Assembly (NCBI GenBank): GCA_013399895.1
Contig: VXBA01003820.1
Span: 62,418 to 126,417, forward strand
Direction of reading: 5' to 3'
Source of the DNA: Serilophus lunatus
Lineage: Eukaryota > Chordata > Aves > Passeriformes > Eurylaimidae
Length of the DNA: 64,000 bases
In this document: positions 37,380 to 49,253 of the stretch, piece by piece
How the letters are laid out: every line of letters begins with the position of its first letter
Numbering within the stretch: position 1 is the first letter of the stretch
Made by a program: the position numbers and the translations under genes
Notes under the pieces: generated by a model
The model's input: only the letters and a program-made list of their open reading frames with translations
Database searches by the model: none
Told to the model about the DNA's origin: nothing

Positions 37380-38810
37380 TTTGTGCTGCGGTAGCTCTCC
37401 ACTGGGCAGCTATGAAGAGGCAGCTCCGTCAAGGCCTCACGGGAGCGCAGGGGCAGCAGTAGTTCCGCGGCACGGCCCGGCCGCCGGCAGCTGGGCTCGG
37501 CGCCCACGATGCCCCTGCTCTACCGGAACCCTCCTGGCCACTACCCAGGACTCTGAGGCGGGGTTTCCCAGTGTCTGCTTTGCTCGGCCTTAGCCATTCG
37601 GTGGAACACTCCATGAGGATCAGGAGCAGCGCTGCCCCAGCGCCCGCAGCCCCCTCCGGCCGGCGCTGTTCTGCCTACCCCGCGCAGCTATAATCCCGTC
37701 CGCACAGCGCGGGGGGCACGCCCTCCGCCCCGAGCGCTGTCCCGCTGCCCGCCGCGGAGAGCCGCGGTGCAGGCGTCGGGAGCGCGGACCTCGCACGGCG
37801 AGTGGCTGGTCGGGCCGGCCCCGCGGAGCCTCCCGGCCGCCCCAGCCGGGTGAGGGACCGCGCAGGCAGAGCAGGCTGCCCTGCAGCCCCCGCCCGGGCG
37901 ACACGGATGCACGACCGCACCTTCCCAGCCGCTGGCCGGGACAACTCCTGCGAGAGCGCTACCCTAGTCCTGCCGTCCCTCCCCCGCCTGTCACTCACGT
38001 GCTTTGCATAAACGTTCCCCCCGCCCCCAGCCCATATACCCCTCTTAGGCTCCGCCGCAGGGCCAGAGCTACGGCCGGTGCTGCCAGCAATAGTAGGAGC
38101 CCCTTCTTCCTTTCCTTCCGTCCCTCTTCCCTACCTCCCGCCCTCCTTTCGCGTCCCGCCTCCCGCCAGCGGCACCACCTCCGCCCGGCGCTCCGCGGCT
38201 GCCGGCACTGGCGCTTGGCCGCCGCGTCTCCGCGGCACCGCCGAGCCGGCACAGCCAAGCTCCTCTCCCATGCGCGGCGCTGCGCTGCCCAGGGACCTCC
38301 GCGCTCGCCCGGGAGCTGCTGCTGTAAGTGGTGCCCGCCGAGCTGGTGAAGCGCCGGCCGCGGAGGGGAGGCGGTGGGGGCAGCGCGGCTCTGCCGAGGG
38401 GGCAGAGCTGCCGCGTGCGCGGGACAGGCGCTACCTCTGCACTGCCTGCGGTGCTGCTCCGGCCGGAGCCGGGCTGCCCTTCTGGTCCCCGGCACAGTCG
38501 GAGCTCGCCCCTCCTCCGCCGTGGCCGGAACGCCAGGCACCATCGCCCCCTCCGCAGGCAGCGAGCACTGGGCGGCCGGTGGGTGGACATCCGCGGTAGT
38601 TGCTGTCTCCGGTATGCGGCTGCCCTCGGAAAGTGTCGGCTTCTGTAAAGAAGGCTGCTCGCCTCCCCAGTGGGCTTCCGCTTTCTGACTGGGGCCTCGG
38701 GAGGTTCGGAGCATCCCTCAGCGGGCGTGGGGCAGGGCAAGGGGACGACCGAGCGTCTCGCTGCTCCCTGAGCTGGCTGCGGCTCTGCTCTGCCTGTGCC
38801 GGTACAGAAA
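37380..38810 (+). promoter_or_regulatory. ENC1: CpG island, probable ENC1 promoter
   Basis: About 1.4 kb of strongly GC- and CpG-rich DNA, in sharp contrast with AT-rich flanks, 4 kb upstream of the ENC1 reading frame on the same strand. It contains a CACGTG E-box at 37996-38001 and a TATA-like GCATAAA just after it (38006-38012). Long overlapping open frames on both strands (up to 239 codons) are what a stop-poor GC-rich island gives by chance. No other gene candidate starts here, so it is assigned to ENC1 by position. Confidence 0.75.
38040..38323 (+). other. ENC1: ENC1 5' UTR exon 1 (5' end approximate)
   Basis: Ends at a near-perfect splice donor, CTGCT|GTAAGTGG at 38323/38324, inside the CpG island. 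It would join the acceptor TTTTTTATAG at 42800, 12 bases before the ENC1 start codon. The beginning is a guess based on the TATA-like GCATAAA at 38006. Non-coding first exon plus intronless coding exon is the ENC1 layout I know from mammals. Confidence 0.6.
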
Positions 38811-41800
38811 CTTTTGCACGTGGTTATTGCTCTATAAAGGAAACTAAATGCATTTTAACTTATCGCACTAATTTATTTCTTTTTTCTTTAATCAAGTTGG
38901 GAAGAAACACTGAAAGTTTCTTTCCAGGGACGGGGTGATTTAGGGCGTTCTCATGGAGCGAACTGTGGGGAATTTAAGAGTTGCATTTCTTTGTCTCCAC
39001 AGGGTGAGCTGTAGTGCATTCCTAGCAGGCAGCGTGTTCTGCTTTCCATCTCGCTGCAGGTTCTAGGAAGCCACTGAATTTGAAGACTAGGGAGGGTCAC
39101 GGTTTGGCTCGTCAAAGCTGATAGTATCGGTGCAGATTTAGCAGTTGAAAGCGGTGTTAGTTACATCGATGGGATGATTAGCAGATTTCCTCTCTTTCAG
39201 CTGTTTCACTGATTCTGAAGAACAACACCACGATGTAATTTTGGAGTCATATTAAAATGAGCCTGCATCAGGGATGTGTCAGTTTGAAAATACTTAATTT
39301 GACTTAGGCTGAGACCTGCTTGTTGCAGAGCTGTTAAGTAGGACAAGGAGCTTGTTTAGTCGTAAAGTAGTGTTTACTGCTGGGCTGCTGTGACAAGTTG
39401 CCTGTTGAAGTGTAATTATAAATCAAAGTCTTGATTCCATTTCTATTCCTAGATAAAATCTGTATCTGTAATTTACTGACCACTTCTTGTCTTCTCCATA
39501 CAATTATTATTATTTCTAAGGGAAAAAATGCCTGAAGGTAATTGACTCGTATTCAAGATGAACGTTTGCTCACTGAATGTAAATTGCTTCTGCTAAAGTG
39601 TTTGAGGCTTGCATAACTTTCAACACCAAGTAGAGAAACTGGAGATGTCACTTATATGTTTTAATATTCTTCTAAGATACTGGACCAAGTTAATTGCCCA
39701 ACACTGCAAAAGGACATTTACAGAAATGTTAGTGAATGTTGATAGTTGCTTATAAGGGTGTTTGTTCGACAAGTCCATGTGTGAACTCAGCACCACAGTG
39801 GAGGAAAAAGAGATGTATAGATATGTATCTTTGTTCTGTTTGGGGAAACATGTTAGCTTATCTTAAATGTGTATTGGCATACTTTGAATTCCTCTCAATA
39901 GATAGCATTGCGATGATAAAGGCAGTCTTACAGAAGCAGTTCAAAACCAGCATATATGAAATCTGCAAGAGCTTCTCACCAAGAGACCAATTCTTCTGTT
40001 TTAGTTGGGTGAAATGCTAAGTGCCTTATTCAGTAGCTGTTTCAGAGTGGTTATTATATATATTTTTAATTTTTTTTTTTGCAGCAGTATTTGTTCCTAT
40101 GGCTGTGGGTGGGCTTGGGTAACACACAGTGATCTGTTTCTCCCCTCTGCATATGATCTGTAGTTCACTAGTCGCCAATGTATGCACAACTGCAGGGTGG
40201 GTTTTTTATGTTTACCTCTTTTTTGTTGTGGTTATGGGCTCATTCTGAATGATGCTAAACAAGTGGTGCTCACGGAAGTCCACAGCCTGGTGAAAGATCT
40301 GAATGCCTGCATTTGCAGGCTCCGATGAAAACTTCACCTGCCCTATTTCTGAACCCATGATGCATGATGAAAGAAAGTTTTCAGTATACTCTGAATTCGC
40401 CCAATATGGGGGGGAAAAGAAGAGGACCTGTGTTTTCATACTGATCCTGACATGCCTGGACTGTGGTGTCTACACATTCACTTAATTGGAATCGAGGGCA
40501 TGGAGCAATGAGCATCTTCAGATCCTGGTTACTCTGTTGTCTCTGATCAGTGGGGCGTTTAGCTCCCATCCTGTTCCCTGGTCAGGAAACCTTGCAGGAG
40601 TAAGTCCTCAGTGTGAGAAAAACCCACCCAGAGAGATCTGGTGAATGCTTTGCATTGCATCATAATAGCATATAAAATAGTCAAGTGCCTGGAAAAGTTT
40701 CAAAAAGTTAATAGTAAAGGGTTCACCTTCCTATCTATGTCTTCAAACTGTTTGTATACTAGTATTTCAGGCTGTGACCATTTCTGTAATCCTTCAGTTC
40801 CAGCAGATTTGCACCTATATACATCAGTATAATATTTTTAGCTATAGATTAAGTGGGTAATATTAATCTGAGATTAATACTCAGGATCCTTGAATGCCAT
40901 CTGAGTATTTTTTTTGCCAGACAATATAGTTGCATTAAAGGTAATTTAAATTTCCTAGTAAAAGGATTTGTGTTTTGAAGACATACCAGCTGCCTTAAGT
41001 TGCTCTGTGCTTAGTGTTACTGCATTTAATATGTTGGTGTAGGGAGCTTTGGGAAAATACCTTTCTTAACTTTTATATGGTAGAGTGAAACAGATACTCT
41101 GCCTTATGGCTCTGTGTAGGATTTCTCTCTGTTTCGGAGGATTTTAGTGAGCACTGTATATTGGGCTGTGTTGCTTGTTTTTTTTTTTTAATCCCAGTTA
41201 CATTTAATCAGGCGAATTATGTTTCAGATTAAAGGAAATGGGCTATGGTAATTTTACAGTAAGGTGTGTCTTTATTCCTTAATTTTTGTTTTTTAGGGGC
41301 TTTGTTTGCTGTAGCTGAAGGAAAAGGTGTATCACAAAATTGCTGTTCAATATGACAAATCAATTAGTTTCTATATTAGCACAAATAACAAGGAGGATGG
41401 CACTGGTTATGCTGCAATTAATCTGCAGGTGTTGTGTGTATATATGAAAAATATATGTATTAAAAATGCTTATTTTTGACGCCTGTGAAGCTTTTGTATC
41501 ATCTTGAAGGATAGAATGTGGGAATGGAATTCTACAGTTCTGTACTGCTTAAAGATGCTCAGGAATATGTAAATGTGTATGTGAGCGTGAAGTACATCCA
41601 CATTAAAAACCTTCACAACTGGCCTCTGGTTATGCTCTGACTTTGGTCATTCTGTGCTTTCCAGGTGGACTTTTGCCCAGTTCCTTGAATGTGCAGTAAA
41701 AGGGACTCTGGGCATGCAAATATAATAGTAATGAGTCAAGTTTGGTTCTTGTCCCTCTCTGAAGTTTCTTTGCAGTTTGAAGAGGGAGAAGGGAGATTAT

Positions 41801-42800
41801 TATGGTAGAGGCCACAGCCATAACTTACACTGCACTCTGTGCTTCATCTTCTATTACCTGCACTGTGGCTTTTTGGCCACAGCTGCTGTAATCATATGTA
41901 GACTCACATATCATGGCAAGTAACAGTAACATTCACCTCTAAACAGGAAATTAACAGTGTTATGTTTGTTAGGAATAGAACAGAATAGGTTATGTTTTCT
42001 GGTTTATGGCTCTTCCAAACCCCATAATGAACTAGTGGCTCTGAGTACCTGACTCTCCAGTTGGCTTCAGAGGCGGTGTCTTGGTGACTTCAGCTGATAG
42101 TCAAAACACATTTTTCTGCTGACTCTATGTATATGCTTTATCACTATAGCAGGCAGCCACTGGCAGAGTTCAAAATGGAATACGTAAAATTGGCTTGTCT
42201 CTTTTTATGGTTATGCCAATCTAAAAATATGATTCAGACTAGGTTTTTGTTTTAAAGTTGAGTTGGGTTCTTTTGATTTTTAGGTTTTTGTTTTTTTTCA
42301 TTATGTGCTGTTGCACATGGAGTCATTATACCAAAGAGAAGCTTCCTAATGGGATTAGTAGGTTTTTGTTCCCTGTGCAGCTTTTGACATTCCTTAGGTA
42401 TTCTGTCTGGTAGCTCTTCCTGCTGTGATTCAGTACAGGAGAATGTTTCAAGCATGTGCATGTGTATGTATGTAATGAATCAGCTGGTCTAGGTTGGGGA
42501 AGGGTGAGAAAATCAGTCCTGGTTCCTCTTCTTTCTCTGCCTTACTTACTATATTGCTATGAAAGTTGGAGATCAGGTTTCCCAAGATAAACCTGCTCTT
42601 AGGCAACAAATTTAGACTATGTAATTTATGAATCTCATCTTACAGAAAAATAAATACATGCCAAAGGTAGATGTAATAATTCTCTGTCTACTCGGGTATA
42701 TGTTAAGGCTTTTTCTCCCCCATTTTATAGTGAATAAGAGATACAATTTTTGATCTGTAAAAATACCTCTTATTTTCTTACTTTTTCTTTTTTTTTATAG
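38324..42800 (+). other. ENC1: ENC1 intron 1 (probable)
   Basis: 4.5 kb from the GTAAGT donor to the polypyrimidine tract and TATAG acceptor at 42781-42800. The first 0.5 kb is still CpG-rich. No transposon recognised. A second acceptor-like site, TTTGTCTCCACAG near 39000, could serve an alternative non-coding exon, without further support. Confidence 0.6.
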
Positions 42801-42812
42801 GTGTGAAGGAAA

Positions 42813-44582
42813 ATGTCAGTCAGCATGCATGAAAATCGCAAATCTAGGGCCAGTACTGGCTCCATAAACATATACTTGTTCCACAAGTCATCCTATGCTG
42901 ATAGTGTCCTTACACACCTGAATCTTCTGCGTCAGCAGCGTCTCTTTACAGATGTACTTCTCCATGCAGGGAACAGGTCATTCCCCTGCCACAGAGCAGT
43001 TCTAGCTGCTTGTAGCCGCTATTTTGAAGCAATGTTCAGTGGAGGACTGAAAGAGAGTCAAGACAGTGAAGTCAACTTTCATAATTCGATTCACCCAGAA
43101 GTCTTGGAGCTTCTTCTGGACTATGCATATTCCTCTAGGGTTATCATCAACGAGGAGAATGCAGAGTCACTGCTGGAGGCTGGTGATATGCTGGAATTTC
43201 AGGACATTCGGGATGCTTGTGCAGAATTTCTGGAGAAAAATCTTCACCCCACCAACTGTCTTGGTATGCTGCTGCTGTCGGATGCTCACCAGTGCACCAA
43301 GCTTTATGAGCTTTCTTGGAGGATGTGCCTTAGCAACTTCCAGAGTATCAGTAAAAGCGAAGACTTCCTCCAACTGCCAAAAGACATGGTTGTGCAGCTC
43401 CTTTCCAGTGAAGAATTAGAAACAGAAGACGAAAGGCTGGTATATGAATCAGCTATCAACTGGGTCAACTATGACCTGAGTAAGCGTCACTGTTACCTGC
43501 CGGAGCTATTGCAGACAGTGAGACTGGCTCTCTTGCCAGCCATATACCTTATGGAGAATGTGGCCATGGAAGAACTTATCACCAAGCAAAGGAAAAGCAA
43601 GGAGATTGTAGAAGAATCAATAAGATGCAAGTTAAAGATCTTACAGAATGATGGAGTGGTCACTAGCTTGTGTGCCAGACCCCGTAAAACTGGGCATTCA
43701 CTTTTTCTTTTGGGCGGCCAAACCTTTATGTGTGACAAACTGTACCTAGTGGATCAAAAGGCAAAGGAGATCATTCCAAAGGCTGACATACCAAGTCCAC
43801 GGAAAGAGTTCAGTGCCTGTGCCATAGGCTGCAAAGTGTATATCACTGGGGGACGAGGATCAGAAAATGGAGTCTCCAAAGACGTCTGGGTGTATGACAC
43901 TCTTCATGAGGAGTGGTCGAAGGCTGCTCCTATGCTGGTAGCTAGGTTTGGGCATGGGTCTGCTGAACTTAAGCACTGTTTGTATGTAGTAGGAGGACAC
44001 ACTGCAGCAACTGGTTGCCTTCCAGCTTCCCCTTCAGTATCCTTAAAGCAAGTAGAACAATATGACCCTGTGACCAACAAATGGACCATGGTTGCCCCAC
44101 TGCGAGAGGGAGTAAGCAATGCAGCTGTAGTCAGTGCAAAGCTGAAGCTATTTGCTTTTGGAGGTACCAGCGTTAGCCATGACAAGCTGCCCAAAGTTCA
44201 GTGCTATGATCAGTGTGAAAACAGATGGACGGTACCAGCCACCTGCCCCCAGCCCTGGCGCTACACAGCTGCAGCTGTTCTGGGTAACCAGATTTTTATT
44301 ATGGGTGGAGATACTGAATTCTCCGCATGCTCTGCTTATAAATTCAACAGTGAGGCATACCAATGGACTAAGGTGGGAGACGTGACAGCCAAGCGAATGA
44401 GCTGTCACGCAGTGGCATCTGGAAACAAATTGTATGTGGTTGGAGGCTACTTTGGCATTCAGAGGTGCAAAACTTTGGACTGCTATGATCCCACATTAGA
44501 TGTATGGAACAGCATAACAACTGTGCCCTATTCATTAATTCCCACGGCATTTGTCAGCACATGGAAGCACCTCCCCTCCTAA
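42813..44582 (+). CDS. ENC1: ENC1, ectodermal-neural cortex protein 1 (BTB-BACK-Kelch)
   Basis: Complete 589-residue frame in one exon, the same length as mammalian ENC1. ENC1 is a neural, actin-associated BTB-Kelch protein, early marker of neuroectoderm, acting in neuronal differentiation and as a Cullin-3 type substrate adaptor (for example reported to lower NRF2). Layout: BTB about 46-114 (FTDVLLHAGNRSFPCHRAVL), BACK about 150-255 (LGMLLLSDAHQCTKLYELSW), six Kelch blades about 296-588, each with a Gly-Gly: LFLLGG, VYITGG, LYVVGG, LFAFGG, IFIMGG, LYVVGG. It reads ENC1 rather than its paralogue KLHL25: HKSSYADSVLTHLNLLRQQR and SLCARPRKTGH. ATG follows an acceptor by 12 bases and has A at -3. 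Neighbour HEXB on the opposite strand supports orthology. No frame damage seen. Confidence 0.99.
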   Translation: MSVSMHENRKSRASTGSINIYLFHKSSYADSVLTHLNLLRQQRLFTDVLLHAGNRSFPCHRAVLAACSRYFEAMFSGGLKESQDSEVNFHNSIHPEVLELLLDYAYSSRVIINEENAESLLEAGDMLEFQDIRDACAEFLEKNLHPTNCLGMLLLSDAHQCTKLYELSWRMCLSNFQSISKSEDFLQLPKDMVVQLLSSEELETEDERLVYESAINWVNYDLSKRHCYLPELLQTVRLALLPAIYLMENVAMEELITKQRKSKEIVEESIRCKLKILQNDGVVTSLCARPRKTGHSLFLLGGQTFMCDKLYLVDQKAKEIIPKADIPSPRKEFSACAIGCKVYITGGRGSENGVSKDVWVYDTLHEEWSKAAPMLVARFGHGSAELKHCLYVVGGHTAATGCLPASPSVSLKQVEQYDPVTNKWTMVAPLREGVSNAAVVSAKLKLFAFGGTSVSHDKLPKVQCYDQCENRWTVPATCPQPWRYTAAAVLGNQIFIMGGDTEFSACSAYKFNSEAYQWTKVGDVTAKRMSCHAVASGNKLYVVGGYFGIQRCKTLDCYDPTLDVWNSITTVPYSLIPTAFVSTWKHLPS

Positions 44583-44607
44583 TTGTGTATACGTTGCAAA
44601 TTATCAG
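44583..44607 (+). other. ENC1: ENC1 first 25 bases of 3' UTR, ending at a splice donor
   Basis: After TAA the sequence runs 25 bases to TTATCAG|GTAAGAAATAG, a consensus donor. A junction this close to the stop would not be expected to trigger nonsense-mediated decay (under the 50-55-nt rule). Confidence 0.65.
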
Positions 44608-47600
44608 GTAAGAAATAGCACCTTTGAATTTCACTGTAATAATGCGTTTCACAAAGCTTTTCGGCAGCAGTTAGCCCCAAGGAGAGGTGAGTGTTCAATT
44701 TTACAGCTGGAGCAACTGAGACATATACATTCAAGGGCTGTTGTAAGCCAGGCACCATGTCTGTGACAAAGCCAGGTGCTGGAAGCAGTTTGCCATGTAT
44801 CTTGCACCAGTTCTTTTAATGAGGCCTTGTCCTGCATGATTTAGATGTAAAAGACTGAGCAGAAACAATGTTTTCACCTTCTGGGGTAGTGCAGAAAATC
44901 TTCTGGAAATTTACTCTTGTTCTGCTATTAAATACTGAACTCATGCTAAACAAAGGTTCAGTGCTTTTTTTCTGATGGCAGAGGAAAATTCAGAGGTTAA
45001 TTCAGTCTGTACCCAGTGACAGTACCCAAAAAGATAAATTCCTATCTGAAGCCTGACAGGGAATTCACTTGAATTTCAGGCAGACAGCCTTTGGGGAAAG
45101 TTGCTGTCTTACATGGTGTTTTACAGGCAGTTCAGGCCTAATTTTCAATCTCACCTAGACAATGCGCTTGCATCTGCAAGGATTAAATTTGAATTTGTTC
45201 CATTGTTATGCTTTAAAATACAGATTTTTCAAAATGCTTTTGGTCATATATGCTGACTAGATATGGTGTCAGGAAGACATATATTTGTATTGGCTGAAAT
45301 AATTACCAGTCTACAGGACACACTGTTCCTAAACAATTTAATTATACATAATGGGCTGAACTCTTACCAGATGCAACTTCAGCATTGTATCTTCCTACAA
45401 GCAAGTCTGAATTTCATCTTGCTTGATTGTTGTGCATTTCTTATTTTTAGGGGGAGGGGAGACAATTTTCACTATTAATCTGTGTATTTTGCAACAAATC
45501 TGTCAGACTGCCATTTATGTTGTGTTGCTGTTATCCCCTATTCTCCTCTTGAGGCTTTGGTACAAAATCAGTTGCCACCAGTCAAACAAATACAATAATG
45601 TGCTTGATTCTAAGTAATCAATGCCCTGTGAATGGTAATTTCTTTATGGATTTGAGCCATATGTACTATACCCATGAAGGCAGGCAGGTTGGGAGGAAAA
45701 GACAAAATAAATACAGTTGCAGTAATTAAACAAGCTATGTATATGCTGCTGTTTTACCTAAAAGTTCAGACTAACAGAGGTTTTCCAGAAAACAGAAAGA
45801 AGAGCTTGTGCATAAAGACTTCTCTAAGGTCTTCTACTTGATCATTAGGAGTTTTTTTCTAGTATGTTTTGCAGCAGTAGACATTTGCCTGACTCTTGCA
45901 GTAAACAAAAAAGCAATGTAGATATATGTATATAACAAGAAATGTAGGGTAGCTGTGAAATTGCTTTCTCTGTGATACACCTGAGGATTCATCTTGTAGT
46001 TTTCTTTCAGGTGACTGTTGCTTTGATTGAGTAAAGACCACAAGGTTGGACCCATGCAAAGCAGCAGCTCAGCTTGGAAATCAAGTGTGAAATTGGGCTG
46101 TGTTGTGCTATCAGCTGCTTTTGTTTCAAGTGGTTGGTTGTCTTGAAGACACTACCCTCTCTTCTCCTGTCTTTGCTTTGTTTTTCCCAGATGTCTCTTA
46201 GGAAAGCATAGCTAACGCTTGAGACTTACCAGAAGTCCTAGATGCTGGCAGTAATTGCCCCCTGACAGCCAGCAAATGGAAGTCCTGATTTCTGTATGGC
46301 AGCTTCCTCCCTAGCCGGGAACGATGTCTTGATGTCTTCAGTTAATTTGTATTATTACTGACTTTTTGCAGTTCTCAGTGTTATGAGTGCAGCAATATTG
46401 AATGCCTGGATTGAGGTCTGTGCCAACAAAAATATTGACTTATACTTCTGAGACTTACTTAACTGTTCTGAAGTTTACAGTACACGAGAGGGAGCGTTTT
46501 ATTTTGAAAAAGAGTTCTCAGGATATAAAAGTGCAAAAAGCTTTTTTTTACTCTGCAGAATCTTGTTAAAAGCCATTATTTTAGCTTCGCTAACACACAA
46601 GATAACTGAATGTAGCCATAGACTGAAATCTCTCCAGTGCTGTGTGCTCATTCACCAAGTAGGTTGTTTTTTTCCTGCCGGCTCTTGCTGCATTATCAGT
46701 GGGTGGAAGGGACAAACAGGACATTACTTCTGATTATTCTTTGTTTTCATGGTGCCGTGTGGCCCCAATCTAAAAGCTTTTAGGAAGACTTCAGTCTGCT
46801 TTGTCTTATTCCTCAAACTTGGGAGTTTTAAAAAAATTATAAACAAATCTAAAACAGAGGAGAAAAAAATCTATTTCAAGTTCATCACATGGTGAGGAAC
46901 ACTGTTTTAACTTCAATGTTGATAGTCTGCTTTAATGGGAAGGGTTGCTTGCTATGCTGAAGAATGTCTAGAAAAGGCTAATTAACACTATATGGAGATT
47001 TTTTTAGGCATAAAAAAAGTAGCCCACAGTTGCAAAAATGCTTGATGCTCTAGGCTGTTATGTAGGCTGTGTTATTTCCTGTGAGTTTTCTCTGTTGTTC
47101 TTAGACATCACTTCCAGAGAGAGATCTGGTGTCTTCAAAGGATCTGCGAGTACACTGGAGCTCATTTGCGTCGTAATGAAGTAGAATTTGCCTCCTAAAA
47201 TTCTAGCAGTGCTGTCAGAAACTTGCTGTGATGAACTGATGATGGTTTGGAAGCTGGCATTTTGATACAGCTTCACAGTGAAAAAGCAAAGCACAATCTC
47301 ATCATCCAAAGGTTGAATTTCTTATTGAATAATATGAAGTACTCTAGGTTGGAGTTATTGATGCATGGTATATTGCTATGTAAAAAGAAATGAGGCAGAA
47401 TTCTGCTCTAATGAATAATAGATATGTCTTGAGTAAGGGAATTGTATGGCCCTTTCTATATTGTGAATAAATTCAATTTAGAATTTATTAAGGCGAATGG
47501 AGGTATTGGGATGAGGCACTTTCACCTTCCCTTCTGCTTAACTCCAACCAGGTTTGTTTTGGTCCACGGATAGAAAAAACTCATGTGGTTCATGTGGATT

Positions 47601-48070
47601 TTTATGGAAGAGAAGTTTAAGAAAGATGTGTTTGCTTAAAACAAATCCTCAAACTTTTAAGATTTTGGAGGAATACAAAAATGTCAAATTATGCAGGATG
47701 CAGAGCCCATCACACTGAGCTTTATTGGGCCAGTTTGATTTAGGTTGCAAATGTCTGAATTCATACCCGAAGAATAAAACAGTCTTTCTGGGGTCAATAG
47801 GATGGTTTGCAGAGTAAGGCTGGCAAAAATAAAGTCCAAATTTGGCCCTACATGATTATTTTCTTGGCTGGTTTATTTTTCAGTAGTTGGTATTGCAAAG
47901 AAACATTAGAGATTCCAGGAGGACAGGGAGGCCCATCAACTGAATTATATCCTAAGCCTAGCTTTTAGATTTTCTTTTACAACTAACAAAAACCTTATGA
48001 TATGTTGTTGCAGCAAAACACTTTGAGTGATTTCTCTCTCCTTTCTCTCCACCTCTTCCCGTGCTTTTAG
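44608..48070 (+). other. ENC1: ENC1 intron 2 within the 3' UTR (probable)
   Basis: 3.46 kb from GTAAGA to a long pyrimidine tract and CTTTTAG at 48028-48070. No transposon or extra gene seen. If unspliced, the transcript could instead end at an AATAAA at 45706-45711. Confidence 0.58.
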
Positions 48071-49235
48071 TTTACTTCTTTATTTGGAGAAGAGAATTGG
48101 AACCTCAGATCTGGAGAAGTGGTTTTAATGAAGAAAAATTGTTCAGCATCTCTTGTATTTGAAGAAAATCCTCTGCACCTTGTAAATTATCCAACCTAGA
48201 CATGAAGGAATGGGAGAAAAAACCCCACTTGTCTTCACTGCTTCAACATGGTTCAATATGAATGGACCTGTGGTCTGGTCCTTGTGTTAGTAATTGTGGA
48301 TTAATGCCAATATTAATCAGTCCTTCCAAGATCAAAAAGGAGGGAGAACCTCTCTGACCTCTGCACCACTCAGCACTCAATTTCCATGGACTCCACTGTT
48401 TTTATGTGAAATATGAAGTGTTTGTCACCTCTCTTTGTGATGGTCTGAAGTGCCAGCTGCAGGTGAAGCAGGCCATGTCTGAAACAGCAAGATGCTGCTG
48501 TCAATGAAGATAACAGCAGTACTGCTGCTGAACTCTGCTGACGGGAGTATGCTTGTCCGTGGGCAGTGCCTACAGCATCTCTTAGACCTTATATTGCATT
48601 GTTCTGGGTGCAGTAAGTGACCTTCTGCTTCATAAGGAACAGACCAGTGGTGAAATGTTTTTGCAGCAGCGGGGAAGAAAAATTACATCCCGCAAATGCT
48701 CCTTGTTCCTGTTGCTCCTTGTATTTATAAGTAGTCCAAACTGTCCCATTCTGATTATGTTACTTGTTGTAGATATAGTTATTTATTGTTCAGTGCTTGC
48801 ATGCTGAAACAATGCCTGCAGTTGTCTTCCTGTTGCAAGGGCTTGTGTGAATTGTATGTTTTGCACATTTCGTGATTGCTAACTTGGTCTGCTGCACAAA
48901 GAAAGAAAACTATTGGGTTGGAGGTGGGAGGGAGGAGTGGCTTTCCAGTCAGAAATGGAAGGATTACAAGACAGAATCTTAAATTACACGTGTACTAAGG
49001 AAAGAAGCCATGGAGGTCGCTGTCTCAGACCACCAGCTCCCCAGGTTGCATGTGGTTGCATGTCTTGTCGATGATGTCCTTGCAACATTTCATTTGTTGG
49101 TCATACCTTTCAGTTTCTAATCTGGAAACAGCTGAAGTCCCTTGCAACTCTCTCTTTGTGCAGCTTCCTGATTGCGATGCAAATACTGTGGAAGAGCTTC
49201 TGGATCCCAAGCCCAGATGAAATCATTGTCCAAAC

Positions 49236-49253
49236 TTATTTATTTATTTATTA
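49236..49253 (+). promoter_or_regulatory. ENC1: AU-rich element in the ENC1 3' UTR
   Basis: TTATTTATTTATTTATTA contains three overlapping ATTTA pentamers and the nonamer TTATTTATT, the pattern of class II AU-rich elements that bind TTP/HuR-type proteins and control mRNA half-life. It is functional only if the 3' UTR exon is real. Confidence 0.5.

Noticed and set aside
37995..38740. Open frames of 239, 223 and 173 codons on both strands
   Set aside because: Stop-poor CpG island; composition is Arg/Ala/Pro-rich with no domain, and frames overlap on opposite strands.
43066..44408. Several frames of 68-117 codons on both strands
   Set aside because: Shadows of the ENC1 reading frame in other frames.
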